Shown here piece by piece: positions 1-6,005 of a DNA stretch of 10,627 nt (the stretch's first letter is position 1; each line of letters begins with the position of its first letter). Source of the stretch: JBKPHS01 sp046729975 (GTDB lineage Bacteria > Actinomycetota > Thermoleophilia > Solirubrobacterales > Thermoleophilaceae); assembly GCA_046729975.1 (NCBI GenBank), contig JBKPHS010000051.1, forward strand, positions 1 through 10,627. The letters are read 5' to 3'. The position numbers were made by a program, and so were the translations under genes. A model generated the notes under the pieces. That model did not search any database. It was not told the DNA's origin and worked only from the letters and a program-made list of their open reading frames with translations.

Positions 1-282
1 GCCGCGGCGCACCACATTGATCGCGCTGTCGGCCAGGACCAGCGCGATGTCGCGGGCCTGCACCACCCGCCGCGGCGCGGCGACGTAGGTCCGATCCGAC
101 TCCCAAAGCGCTACGGCGAGCCGACCGATCTCGGCGGCGCCGCGGGCCGCGTCCGCTTCCGCGCGGAGCCCGAGCACCGCCCCATCCGCAAACATCGCTG
201 AGAGCGCCCGCGCGTCGCGCGTCACGAACGCGTCCTCGAACAGCGTCTCGAGCTCCTCCGGGGTACGCGCTCCTGTGCTCAT
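1..282 (-). CDS. SnoaL/NTF2-like (DUF4440-type) protein, 3' part outside window
   Basis: The reading frame starts at ATG 282-280 and stays open to the left edge, giving 94 residues with no stop. The N-terminus reads STGARTPEELETLFEDAFVT, followed by a short hydrophobic stretch (ALSAMFADGAVLGL) and later a VQARDIALVLADSAINV strand. This helix-loop-strand order, with an acidic first helix and an 'ARD-ALV-AD' strand, is typical of the SnoaL-like/NTF2-fold superfamily, a cone-shaped alpha+beta fold of about 110-140 residues used by small isomerases, cyclases and ligand-binding proteins. The last strands lie outside the window, so substrate and catalytic residues cannot be judged. The gene is divergent from the LuxR-type regulator at 370; the shared 87-bp gap suggests they may be co-regulated. 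Family call is moderately confident, function unknown. Confidence 0.7.
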   Translation of the reverse strand, partial: MSTGARTPEELETLFEDAFVTRDARALSAMFADGAVLGLRAEADAARGAAEIGRLAVALWESDRTYVAAPRRVVQARDIALVLADSAINVVRRG

Positions 283-289
283 GTCGGCG

Positions 290-295
290 ACGCTA
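290..295 (-). promoter_or_regulatory. Candidate leaderless -10 box (TAGCGT) of the SnoaL-like gene
   Basis: On the minus strand TAGCGT lies 7 nt before the ATG at 282. A TANNNT hexamer at that distance places transcription start at or next to the start codon, as in leaderless actinobacterial transcripts. No ribosome-binding site precedes the ATG, which fits. No convincing -35 box is seen. Confidence 0.4.
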
Positions 296-323
296 CGCCG
301 CCGCCACGCGTCCGCCTATTCCA

Positions 324-338
324 GAAACCTGGTGTTTC
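324..338. promoter_or_regulatory. Inverted repeat GAAAC-N5-GTTTC, candidate operator
   Basis: A perfect dyad with 5-bp arms (324-328 and 334-338) and a CTGGT spacer lies between two divergent genes. Its right half overlaps the place where the -35 region of the LuxR-type gene would sit if the -10 box is 358-363. The position suits a regulator controlling one or both genes, including autoregulation by the LuxR-type protein. Five-base arms can occur by chance, so this is a candidate only. Confidence 0.35.
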
Positions 339-357
339 CGCGGGTGGCAGTTGGACC

Positions 358-363
358 TATTCT
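358..363 (+). promoter_or_regulatory. Candidate leaderless -10 box (TATTCT) of the LuxR-type gene
   Basis: TATTCT, the closest match to TATAAT among the -10 candidates in this window, ends 6 nt before the ATG at 370. No Shine-Dalgarno sequence precedes the ATG, so a leaderless mRNA starting at or near the ATG is the simplest reading. The -35 candidate (TTTCCG, 335-340, 17-nt spacer) is poor, which would fit dependence on an activator. Confidence 0.45.
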
Positions 364-369
364 GGGCTC

Positions 370-1506
370 ATGGGGGCGGTGACGAAGGAGCGGGCCAAGG
401 ACCGGGTCGCGGAGCTCTCGAGGCGCGGATGTGACCTCGTCACGTTCTGGCGTGAGTGCACTGAAGCTCTTGAGGGAGCCGTCCCTCACTACGACAAGCC
501 CTGCTGGTACACGCTCGACCCAGCATCGCTTCTGGTCACGAGCCACTACCACGACGGGCTGCCGGAGTACCCGCTCGAGATGCTCCGCCACGAGTACTAC
601 GGCGACGATGTCAACCACATCTCCGACGTGGTTCGCTCGGAGTCCGGGATCTCGACCCTGCACGAGGCGACCGGAGGCGATCCTTCATCGAGCCCGAGCT
701 GGCACATGAACATGGAGATGGGCGGGGATCAGGAGATGATCGCTGCGTTGCGGACCGGGGGGGCGGCATGGGGCGCGGTTGGTCTCTATCGCGCGCCCGG
801 GGAGCCGATGTTCGACAGCGAGGAGAAGGCGTTTCTGAAGGCCATCGGGCCCGATCTCGCGAACGGCGCGCGCACGGGACTTCTGGTCGGCGAGGCCCGG
901 GATCCGCAATGGCCCGACTCGCCGGGGCTCGTCGTCCTCTCCGAGGACGGGGAAGTCGAGTCGACGACGCCCGGAGTGGAGCGCTGGCTCTCCGACCTAC
1001 CCGACGGAGACCTGGATGCGGGCAGATTGCCATCCGCCGTCCACGCCGTGGCCGGCCGCGCGCTGCGAACGACAGAGGGCTATGACGATCCGGGCGAGGT
1101 CGCGCTCGCGCGTGTGCTCTCGCGCTCGGGGACGTGGATCATCCTTCACGGGACATCCCTCGTCGCCTCGGGGTCGCGGCGGGCGGCGGTGATCGTCGAG
1201 CCCGCGCACCCGGCACGGATCGTGCCCCTTCTGATGTCGGCCTATGGGCTCACCGAGCGCGAGCAGGAGGTCACCCGGCTGGTCCTTTCCGGCGACTCCA
1301 CTGCGCAGATCGCCGAGCGGCTCTTCGTATCCCCGCATACGGTCCAAGAGCACCTCAAGAAGATCTTCGAGAAGACCTCTGTTCGCAGCCGGCGCGAGCT
1401 GGTCGGCAAGGTGTTCTTCGCCCACTACGAGCCGCGATTTCGCGACAACGAGGGGCGCGTACTCGTTCACGACCCGATTCGCGGAGAGCCGTTTCCCGAC
1501 GAGTAG
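370..1506 (+). CDS. LuxR-family transcriptional regulator, N-terminal sensor region plus C-terminal HTH
   Basis: The 378-residue protein ends with a clear LuxR/FixJ-type DNA-binding domain at residues 292-347: YGLTEREQEVTRLVLSG, then TAQIAERLFVSPHTVQEHLK, which is the helix-turn-helix with its recognition helix, then KIFEKTSVRSRREL. Residues 1-280 lack an obvious receiver domain (no phosphoacceptor pattern) or P-loop. Residues 20-175 look like a diverged GAF-type domain and 185-265 a PAS-like segment ('GLVVLSEDGEVESTTPGVERWL'). These sensor assignments are tentative. A 30-residue charged tail follows the HTH. The ATG at 370 is chosen because it follows a TATTCT box by 6 nt. The gene is divergent from the SnoaL-like gene, a likely target, and convergent with the tRNA-Ala at 1537-1609. 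The ligand is unknown. Confidence 0.88.
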   Translation: MGAVTKERAKDRVAELSRRGCDLVTFWRECTEALEGAVPHYDKPCWYTLDPASLLVTSHYHDGLPEYPLEMLRHEYYGDDVNHISDVVRSESGISTLHEATGGDPSSSPSWHMNMEMGGDQEMIAALRTGGAAWGAVGLYRAPGEPMFDSEEKAFLKAIGPDLANGARTGLLVGEARDPQWPDSPGLVVLSEDGEVESTTPGVERWLSDLPDGDLDAGRLPSAVHAVAGRALRTTEGYDDPGEVALARVLSRSGTWIILHGTSLVASGSRRAAVIVEPAHPARIVPLLMSAYGLTEREQEVTRLVLSGDSTAQIAERLFVSPHTVQEHLKKIFEKTSVRSRRELVGKVFFAHYEPRFRDNEGRVLVHDPIRGEPFPDE

Positions 1507-1536
1507 CTCGAAGGTCGCAGTCAGAAAGACAATTGA

Positions 1537-1609
1537 TGGAGCTAGGGGGACTCGAACCCCCGACCTCCTGGGTGCGATCCAGGCGCTCTCCCAACTGAGC
1601 TATAGCCCC
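1537..1609 (-). tRNA. tRNA-Ala (anticodon CGC)
   Basis: The complement folds as a complete 73-nt cloverleaf. The acceptor stem is GGGGCTA/TAGCTCC and contains the G3-U70 wobble pair that marks alanine tRNAs. The D arm is TAGCTCAGTTGGGAGAGC. The anticodon stem CCTGG/CCAGG encloses loop ATCGCAC (anticodon CGC, reads GCG). The T arm is GGGGGTTCGAGTCCCCC and the discriminator base is A. The CCA end is not encoded. The gene lies 30 bp past the LuxR-type gene's stop and is convergent with it. Confidence 0.97.
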
Positions 1610-1642
1610 GCGTGACGCCCGGGCGGGCGTCGCGGCCCGTCC

Positions 1643-1648
1643 ATGGTA
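1643..1648 (-). promoter_or_regulatory. Candidate -10 box (TACCAT) of tRNA-Ala(CGC)
   Basis: TACCAT on the minus strand lies 33 nt upstream of the mature tRNA 5' end, which would give a short 5' leader for RNase P to remove. The same hexamer occurs before the other tRNA-Ala in this window (5835-5840). No clear -35 box is visible. Confidence 0.35.
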
Positions 1649-1686
1649 GCCGCAGGACAGTGCGCCGCCGCTTCCGCGGCCGCGGG

Positions 1687-1702
1687 TAGCCTGGTAGGGA
1701 GG
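1687..1702 (+). promoter_or_regulatory. Candidate -10 box (TAGCCT) and Shine-Dalgarno of the diguanylate cyclase
   Basis: TAGCCT at 1687-1692 fits TANNNT, and AGGGAGG at 1696-1702 is a strong ribosome-binding site 5 nt before the GTG at 1708. The ribosome-binding site decides the start codon. The -10 call is weaker: a start about 7 nt downstream of it would leave an unusually short leader. Confidence 0.45.
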
Positions 1703-1707
1703 TCGAA

Positions 1708-3669
1708 GTGAGCTTCCGCGGCCGCCTGCTCCTGTTCTTCACGATCATCGTGATCGTGCCGATGATCGCCGTCGCGCTGGTGCTCTTCGGCATCACCGCC
1801 GACAGCGAGACCGGGAAGGCGGACTCGCGCATCGCCGAGGGGATGCGGGTGGCCTTCACGGTCTACCGGGACGACAGCGCCCAGGCGCGGCGCGAGCTTC
1901 GGAGGGTGGCGGGCGACCGGGCCCTTGCGGACGCGCTGGCGGAGTCGGACCGAGCCGAGCTGCGGCGACGGCTGCGCGGTCTCCGGTCGAGAGACCGGCG
2001 GCTTGTGGCACTGGCGGTCTATGACAATGGCGGCGTAATGCTGGCGCAAGCCGGCTCGGCGACGGCCGTCGCGTTCTCGACGGGAGCTCCTGTCACGCCG
2101 GGCGGGAGGCGGCTCGGCACGCTCGCCGTATCGCTCACGACCGCGGCGGACTACGCTCGCCGCGTGCGGCGCCTGACCGGCTTCGAGGCGCGCCTGTTCC
2201 GCGACGGCCGGCTGATCGCGTCGACCATTCCCGAGCCGTCCGGCTCGGCCGCGCGCTCCGGGGACGTCGAGATCCGGGGCCGGGACTACCGCGGACGGGT
2301 GGAGCCCGTGCGCGAGGCCGCCGGGCCGCCCGTGGCCGTCGGCGTCTTCGAGGGCTCCGGCGGGCTCGCGGACTCGATCTCGGAGAGCAGGCTGGTGATC
2401 GGGGGCATCCTGCTCGCCTTCCTGGCACTGGCGCTCGCGTCCTCGGTGTTCGTCGTGCGGGCGCTCCAGGGGCAGATCGACCAGTTCCTCGCGGCGGCGA
2501 AGCGGCTGGCCCGCGGTGACTTCAGCAAGCCCGTGCCCACCGAGGGCAACGACGAGTTCGCCGCCCTCGGGATCGAGTTCAACAAGATGTCCGCGGAGCT
2601 CGCGGGCAAGATCCGAGAGATCGAGAGCAAGCGCCGCGAGCTCGAGGAGACCATCCGGAGGGTCGGCGACGCGTTCGCATCGGGACTCGACCGGCGCGGT
2701 CTCGTCGAGCTCGCCGTCAAGACCGCGGTCGGCGCCTGTTCCGCCGACGGAGGTCGGGCGATCCCGATCGACCCCCGCAAGATGCATCCGGTGCAGGTGG
2801 GCGATGCCGGGAATCGCCTCAAGAAGGCGCTCGAGGCTGCGGAGCGCGCGGCCTTCCGGATCCGCGTTGAGGACGCCTCCGAGCTGATCGCGGGACTCGA
2901 GTCCTCGGAGCGAGACGCGTTCCTGCAGCGGCGCAGCCCGGCGCACGCCACCGCGGCCGGCGTCTTTGCCTTGTCGGTGCCGCTTCGGGCTCGCCTGGAC
3001 GAGGCGAGTGCCGTGCAGTTCGTGGGGGTGATCTCGATCGCCAGGACGGGGATCGATTTCACGCCCGAGGAGCGGGACCTGTTCGCCTACCTCGCCGGAC
3101 AGGCCGCGGTCTCGATCGAGAACGCGAACCTCCACGAGACCGTGCAGCGCCAGGCCGTGACCGACGAGTTGACCGGTCTCTGCAACCTCCGTCACTTCCA
3201 TGAGACGCTCGATTCCGAGATCGAGCGCAGCCGCCGCTACTCCAGTGAGGTCGGGCTCGCGATGCTGGACATCGACGACTTCAAGCTCGTGAACGACACC
3301 TATGGTCACCAGCAGGGGGACATCGTGCTGCTCGAGGTCGGGCGCGTCCTGCGTGAGCTCTCGCGCGACATCGACGAGCCCGCCCGCTACGGAGGGGAGG
3401 AGATGGCCGTGATCCTGCCGCAGACGGATCTTGCCGGCGCGGAGCTTCTCGCCGAGCGCATGCGCCGGGCGATCGAGAGCCTCGCGATTCAGCGCCTCGA
3501 CGGCCGTGGCGAGCTGCTGGTCACGGCCAGTTTCGGCGTCGCCTCCCTGCCGCAGTCGGCCACTGACAAGAGCTCCCTGATCGCCGCGGCCGACGTCGCC
3601 CTCTACCAGGCCAAGCGCTCTGGCAAGAACCGCGTGGAGCGGGCCGCGACCGCTCCGGCGCCGAGCTGA
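1708..3669 (+). CDS. Membrane diguanylate cyclase: sensor-TM-HAMP-GAF-GGDEF (GGEEM)
   Basis: The 653-residue protein should condense two GTP into cyclic-di-GMP at the inner face of the membrane. TM1 (residues about 6-28) and TM2 (229-252) flank a 200-residue outer sensor region of double-Cache-like size. A HAMP linker follows (about 250-303, 'RLARGDFSKPVPTEGNDEFAAL'), then a GAF-like domain (about 315-475) and a GGDEF domain (about 482-645). The GGDEF domain opens with TDELTGLCNLRHF and has the metal-binding stretch LDIDDFKLVNDTYGH. Its active-site loop is RYGGEEM (GGEEM at 562-566), so the last consensus residue is Met, not Phe. The inhibitory I-site RxxD is intact (RDID, 553-556) at the same spacing as in PleD, so product inhibition is expected. 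GTG is chosen over later starts because AGGGAGG lies 5 nt upstream. No EAL or HD-GYP partner is in the window. Confidence 0.93.
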   Translation: MSFRGRLLLFFTIIVIVPMIAVALVLFGITADSETGKADSRIAEGMRVAFTVYRDDSAQARRELRRVAGDRALADALAESDRAELRRRLRGLRSRDRRLVALAVYDNGGVMLAQAGSATAVAFSTGAPVTPGGRRLGTLAVSLTTAADYARRVRRLTGFEARLFRDGRLIASTIPEPSGSAARSGDVEIRGRDYRGRVEPVREAAGPPVAVGVFEGSGGLADSISESRLVIGGILLAFLALALASSVFVVRALQGQIDQFLAAAKRLARGDFSKPVPTEGNDEFAALGIEFNKMSAELAGKIREIESKRRELEETIRRVGDAFASGLDRRGLVELAVKTAVGACSADGGRAIPIDPRKMHPVQVGDAGNRLKKALEAAERAAFRIRVEDASELIAGLESSERDAFLQRRSPAHATAAGVFALSVPLRARLDEASAVQFVGVISIARTGIDFTPEERDLFAYLAGQAAVSIENANLHETVQRQAVTDELTGLCNLRHFHETLDSEIERSRRYSSEVGLAMLDIDDFKLVNDTYGHQQGDIVLLEVGRVLRELSRDIDEPARYGGEEMAVILPQTDLAGAELLAERMRRAIESLAIQRLDGRGELLVTASFGVASLPQSATDKSSLIAAADVALYQAKRSGKNRVERAATAPAPS

Positions 3670-3698
3670 GGGGCTCTGAATCCGGGGCGCGCCCGCGC

Positions 3699-3704
3699 TA
3701 GGGT
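3699..3704 (+). promoter_or_regulatory. Candidate leaderless -10 box (TAGGGT) of the acidic protein gene
   Basis: TAGGGT ends 9 nt before the ATG at 3714, and no Shine-Dalgarno sequence is present. The same hexamer sits 8 nt before the rhomboid GTG on the other strand. This suggests the acidic gene has its own promoter rather than being read only from the cyclase gene 44 nt upstream. Confidence 0.42.
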
Positions 3705-3713
3705 ACGCGCTCG

Positions 3714-4241
3714 ATGGGGCTGCTTGACGACGCCATCCGCGAGCACCTCGAGCTCAAGCGCCAGCACGGCGCGAGCGACGACGAAATCGCCCGCCAGGAG
3801 GCCGAGGCGCTCGGCGCCGCCCGCCGTGAGGCGGCGCCGGCCGTCGAGGATCTGCCGCCGGAGGAGGCGCTGGAGGAGACCGCGCTGCTCGAAGAGCCTG
3901 TGGGCGTGGAGGAGCCGCCGGCGTTCGAGCCCGTGGCGCCGGAGGAGCCGCCGGCGTTCGCGGAGGCGCCCGTCCCCGAGGATGCGCCGCTCCCCGAGGA
4001 GGCGCCGGCAGCGGAGGAGGAGGAGGCCTTCGACGCGCCTCCGGACGAGCCGGCGAGCGCGGGCGAGATCCCTGCCCGCGGCATGCCGCCGCTCGACCCG
4101 GAGCCTGCCGACGAGCCCCCGGCCGACGAGCCCTCCGACGAGGACGTGCTCGAGGAGACGCCGGACTTCCTGCAGGAGACACCCGAGCACGACCGCCTCT
4201 GGTTCGAGCAGAAGCCCCCGCGCGACTTCGACTTCGACTGA
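3714..4241 (+). CDS. Acidic Pro/Glu-rich protein of unknown function, ordered ends and disordered middle
   Basis: The 175-residue protein has three parts. Residues 1-38 (LLDDAIREHLELKRQHGASD, then EIARQEAEAL) form a predicted amphipathic helix. Residues about 40-140 are almost entirely Glu, Pro, Ala and Asp and should be disordered. The C-terminus is distinctive, with VLEETPDFLQETPEHDRLWF followed by EQKPPRDFDFD. From memory, proteins with this helix/acidic linker/FDFD-tail layout recur in Solirubrobacterales-type genomes, but no function is known to me. There is no signal peptide or membrane segment, so it is probably cytoplasmic. The linker contains an exact 20-bp direct repeat (3908-3927 and 3941-3960), giving the peptide EEPPAF twice. 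The composition alone could raise doubt, but the non-repetitive helix and tail support a real gene. The large opposite-strand frames here are composition shadows. Confidence 0.75.
   Translation: MGLLDDAIREHLELKRQHGASDDEIARQEAEALGAARREAAPAVEDLPPEEALEETALLEEPVGVEEPPAFEPVAPEEPPAFAEAPVPEDAPLPEEAPAAEEEEAFDAPPDEPASAGEIPARGMPPLDPEPADEPPADEPSDEDVLEETPDFLQETPEHDRLWFEQKPPRDFDFD
3908..3960 (+). repeat. 20-bp exact direct repeat with 33-bp period inside the acidic gene
   Basis: The 20 bases at 3908-3927 recur exactly at 3941-3960. The 33-bp period is a multiple of three, so each unit adds 11 residues (EEPPAFEPVAP-type) without shifting frame. It is a likely site of in-frame length variation by slippage or unequal recombination. 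Confidence 0.8.
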
Positions 4242-4326
4242 CAGCCCTTCCGGGCGCGGATGGACGCCTGTCTGATCTTCGAGGGATCGGCTGCGACCGT
4301 GCGAGCCACCCGACGATAAGCGCGTT

Positions 4327-4351
4327 ACGACGGCACGGAGGGTTCCGTCGT
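4327..4351 (+). terminator. Hairpin, possible terminator of the acidic protein gene
   Basis: The arms ACGACGG (4327-4333) and CCGTCGT (4345-4351) pair perfectly over 7 bp around an 11-nt loop, and the right arm runs into a short TTT. It lies 86 nt after the stop codon. The short T-run makes it a weak intrinsic terminator; it may be only a stabilising structure. Confidence 0.3.
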
Positions 4352-4380
4352 TTCACGCGGCACGAAAGCCGCAGCGTTGG

Positions 4381-4408
4381 AGGGCGGGGCCTGGCGGGTT
4401 CCCGCCCT
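4381..4408 (-). terminator. GC-rich hairpin just after the gdh stop, possible terminator
   Basis: The arms AGGGCGGG (4381-4388) and CCCGCCCT (4401-4408) are perfect 8-bp complements around a 12-nt loop that can itself pair (GGCGG/CCGCC). It begins 8 nt beyond the gdh stop codon and lies between convergent genes, the expected place for a terminator. There is no U-tract, as is common in high-GC Actinomycetota. Apart from this and the 4327-4351 hairpin, I see nothing else in the 175-bp gap 4242-4416. Confidence 0.4.
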
Positions 4409-4416
4409 TCGGCCGT

Positions 4417-5760
4417 TCAGGCGATGTACCCGCGCGTCTTCGCCGCCTCGACCACTCGCTCGATGCCGATCTCGTAAGCAGCGACCCTCAGCGAGATGTC
4501 GTCCTCCTTCGCCCGGCCCGCCACTTCCCGGAACGCCCGACGCATGATCGTGCCGAGCTTGTCGTTCACCTCGCGCTCGTCCCAGCGGAAGTGCTGGAGG
4601 TTCTGCACCCACTCGAAGTAGGAGACGACCACGCCCCCTGCGTTTGCGAGCACGTCGGGCACGATGTAGACGCCCTTTTCGCTGAGGATCTCGTCGGCAG
4701 CCGGCGTCGTGGGGCTGTTTGCGCCCTCGATGATCATCTTGCAGTCGAGCAGGTCCGCGTTCTGGGCGTGGATCATGCCGCCGAGGGCCGCGGGGATGAA
4801 GACCTCGCAGGGAATCGCGAGAAGCTCGTCAGGGGTGACCACGTCCACGTCCGGGAAGTCCGTGAGCAGGCCGTCCTGACGGAGGTGCAGGTAGAGCGCC
4901 TCGGGATCGATGCCGCTGTCGCTGCGGATCGCGCCGTGCTCGTTGGACACGCCGACGATGGTGCAGCCGAGCTGCGACATGATCCGCGCCGCCCACGAGC
5001 CCACGTTGCCGAAGCCCTGGACGACGGCGCGCGTGGTGGCCGGCGTGAGGTCGAGCCGCGGGCCGGCCTCCCGCAGCAGGTAGACGAGGCCTCGGCCAGT
5101 GGCCGCCTCGCGGCCGTACGAGCCCTCGAGCGCGATCGGCTTTCCGGTCACGCAGGCAGGCGTATGGCCGTGGAGCTTCCCGTACTCGTCCATCAGCCAG
5201 GCCATCGTCTGCGCGTTGGTGTTCACGTCCGGGGCGGGGATGTCCCGCGTCGGCCCGAGCACCTTCTCGATCTTGTCCATGAACGAGCGCGTTATCCGCT
5301 GGAGCTCGCTCTCCTGGAGGTTGCCGGGGCAGTTCACCCCGCCCTTGGCGCCGCCGTAGGGGAGCGCGACGATCGCCGTCTTCCACGTCATCAGCGAGGC
5401 GAGCGCGCGTACCTCGTCGAGGTCCACGTCGGGGTGGTAGCGGATGCCGCCCTTGTACGGGCCGCGTGCCCCGTTGTGCTGGACGCGGTAGCCGGAGAAG
5501 ACGTGGATGCGCCCGTCGCTCAGCGTGACCGGTATCTGTACCTGGACCTCGCGGTAGGAGGAGCGCAGAACGGCGGCGATGTCCTCGCGCAGCCCGAGCC
5601 GGTCGGCGGCAAGGCCGAAGTAGTGATTGACGATGTCGTAGTTCGAGACCTCGGCGCGCTGCGGGCGCTCCTGGAGGTTGGCCTCGCGCGGCGACTTGTC
5701 CGGATGCCCGTGTCCGTCGCCCTGCTGCTCAGGGGTCTCGACGGTCACTTCGTCTGACAT
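4417..5760 (-). CDS. gdhA: Glutamate dehydrogenase (hexameric, Glu/Leu/Phe/Val dehydrogenase family)
   Basis: This 447-residue cytoplasmic enzyme should interconvert glutamate and 2-oxoglutarate plus ammonia with NAD(P)(H). The family residues are in place: PYKGG (K103, substrate carboxylate), MTWKTA (K127), PYGGAKGG (catalytic K139) and PAPDVNT (catalytic D178). The Rossmann motif is GFGNVG at 249-254. The 'GVVVSYFEW' Ser (S380) corresponds to the Ser that favours glutamate over branched-chain or aromatic substrates, so I prefer glutamate. The first 40 residues are a polar Gln/Gly/His-rich extension before the core begins at SNYDIVNHYF. The substrate-domain loop reads ALEGSYGR where many relatives have GGS. 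The ATG at 5760 is supported by AAGGAGAG (5768-5775) 7 nt upstream. NAD versus NADP preference cannot be settled by eye. The upstream gap holds two tandem dyads. Confidence 0.94.
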   Translation of the reverse strand: MSDEVTVETPEQQGDGHGHPDKSPREANLQERPQRAEVSNYDIVNHYFGLAADRLGLREDIAAVLRSSYREVQVQIPVTLSDGRIHVFSGYRVQHNGARGPYKGGIRYHPDVDLDEVRALASLMTWKTAIVALPYGGAKGGVNCPGNLQESELQRITRSFMDKIEKVLGPTRDIPAPDVNTNAQTMAWLMDEYGKLHGHTPACVTGKPIALEGSYGREAATGRGLVYLLREAGPRLDLTPATTRAVVQGFGNVGSWAARIMSQLGCTIVGVSNEHGAIRSDSGIDPEALYLHLRQDGLLTDFPDVDVVTPDELLAIPCEVFIPAALGGMIHAQNADLLDCKMIIEGANSPTTPAADEILSEKGVYIVPDVLANAGGVVVSYFEWVQNLQHFRWDEREVNDKLGTIMRRAFREVAGRAKEDDISLRVAAYEIGIERVVEAAKTRGYIA

Positions 5761-5794
5761 GCGCGATCTCTCCTTCCGTCCGGGCTAATCCTCG

Positions 5795-5808
5795 CAGGTG
5801 TGTACCTG
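5795..5808. promoter_or_regulatory. Dyad CAGGT-N4-ACCTG upstream of gdh
   Basis: Perfect 5-bp arms (5795-5799 and 5804-5808) flank a 4-nt spacer, 35 nt upstream of the gdh start. It is a candidate operator for gdh. It is separated by one base from a second dyad with the same spacer length. Confidence 0.35.
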
Positions 5809-5809
5809 T

Positions 5810-5825
5810 TCCGGGACTACCCGGA
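5810..5825. promoter_or_regulatory. Dyad TCCGGG-N4-CCCGGA between gdh and tRNA-Ala
   Basis: Perfect 6-bp arms (5810-5815 and 5820-5825) enclose ACTA. The site lies between the divergent gdh and tRNA-Ala(TGC) genes and overlaps where the tRNA -35 region would be. It could be an operator for either gene. GC-rich arms are more likely to arise by chance here. Confidence 0.35.
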
Positions 5826-5834
5826 CGGCTCGCT

Positions 5835-5840
5835 TACCAT
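5835..5840 (+). promoter_or_regulatory. Candidate -10 box (TACCAT) of tRNA-Ala(TGC)
   Basis: TACCAT ends 9 nt before the mature tRNA 5' end, which would put transcription start only a few bases before the tRNA. The identical hexamer precedes tRNA-Ala(CGC). No good -35 box is visible. Confidence 0.4.
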
Positions 5841-5849
5841 GTTTGGGAC

Positions 5850-5922
5850 GGGGCCTTAGCTCAGCTGGAAGAGCGCCGCCTTTGCAAGGCGGAGGTCGCC
5901 GGTTCGAGCCCGGCAGGCTCCA
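5850..5922 (+). tRNA. tRNA-Ala (anticodon TGC)
   Basis: A complete 73-nt cloverleaf. The acceptor stem GGGGCCT/AGGCTCC carries the alanine G3-U70 pair. The D arm is TAGCTCAGCTGGAAGAGC. The anticodon stem CCGCC/GGCGG encloses loop TTTGCAA (anticodon TGC, reads GCA and by wobble other GCN codons). The T arm is GCCGGTTCGAGCCCGGC and the discriminator base is A. CCA is not encoded. The tRNA 3' end is not repeated elsewhere in the window, so there is no sign of an integrated element bounded by att sites here. Confidence 0.97.
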
Positions 5923-6005
5923 TCGCGGCGATTGGTGCGAACGGGTGCGCCTGGTGTGACGTTCGCGCGTGGTTCCGTGCAGCGGTCGGTGTCACCCTCG
6001 GCGCT

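Noticed and set aside
1600..3309. A 569-codon open frame on the minus strand across the diguanylate cyclase gene
   Set aside because: It is antisense to a gene with clear domains, reads as low-complexity Arg/Gly/His/Asp sequence with no recognisable fold, and runs across the tRNA. Long antisense frames are expected at this GC content.
3603..4356. Several minus-strand frames of 195-203 codons opposite the acidic protein gene
   Set aside because: They are Ser/Gly/Ala- or Arg/Pro-rich readings of GAG/GCG/CCG-type repeats. The plus-strand frame has non-repetitive helical and aromatic ends.
4591..5757. A 388-codon open frame on the plus strand opposite glutamate dehydrogenase
   Set aside because: It mirrors the gdh codons and contains no recognisable domain, while the opposite strand encodes a complete glutamate dehydrogenase with its catalytic residues.
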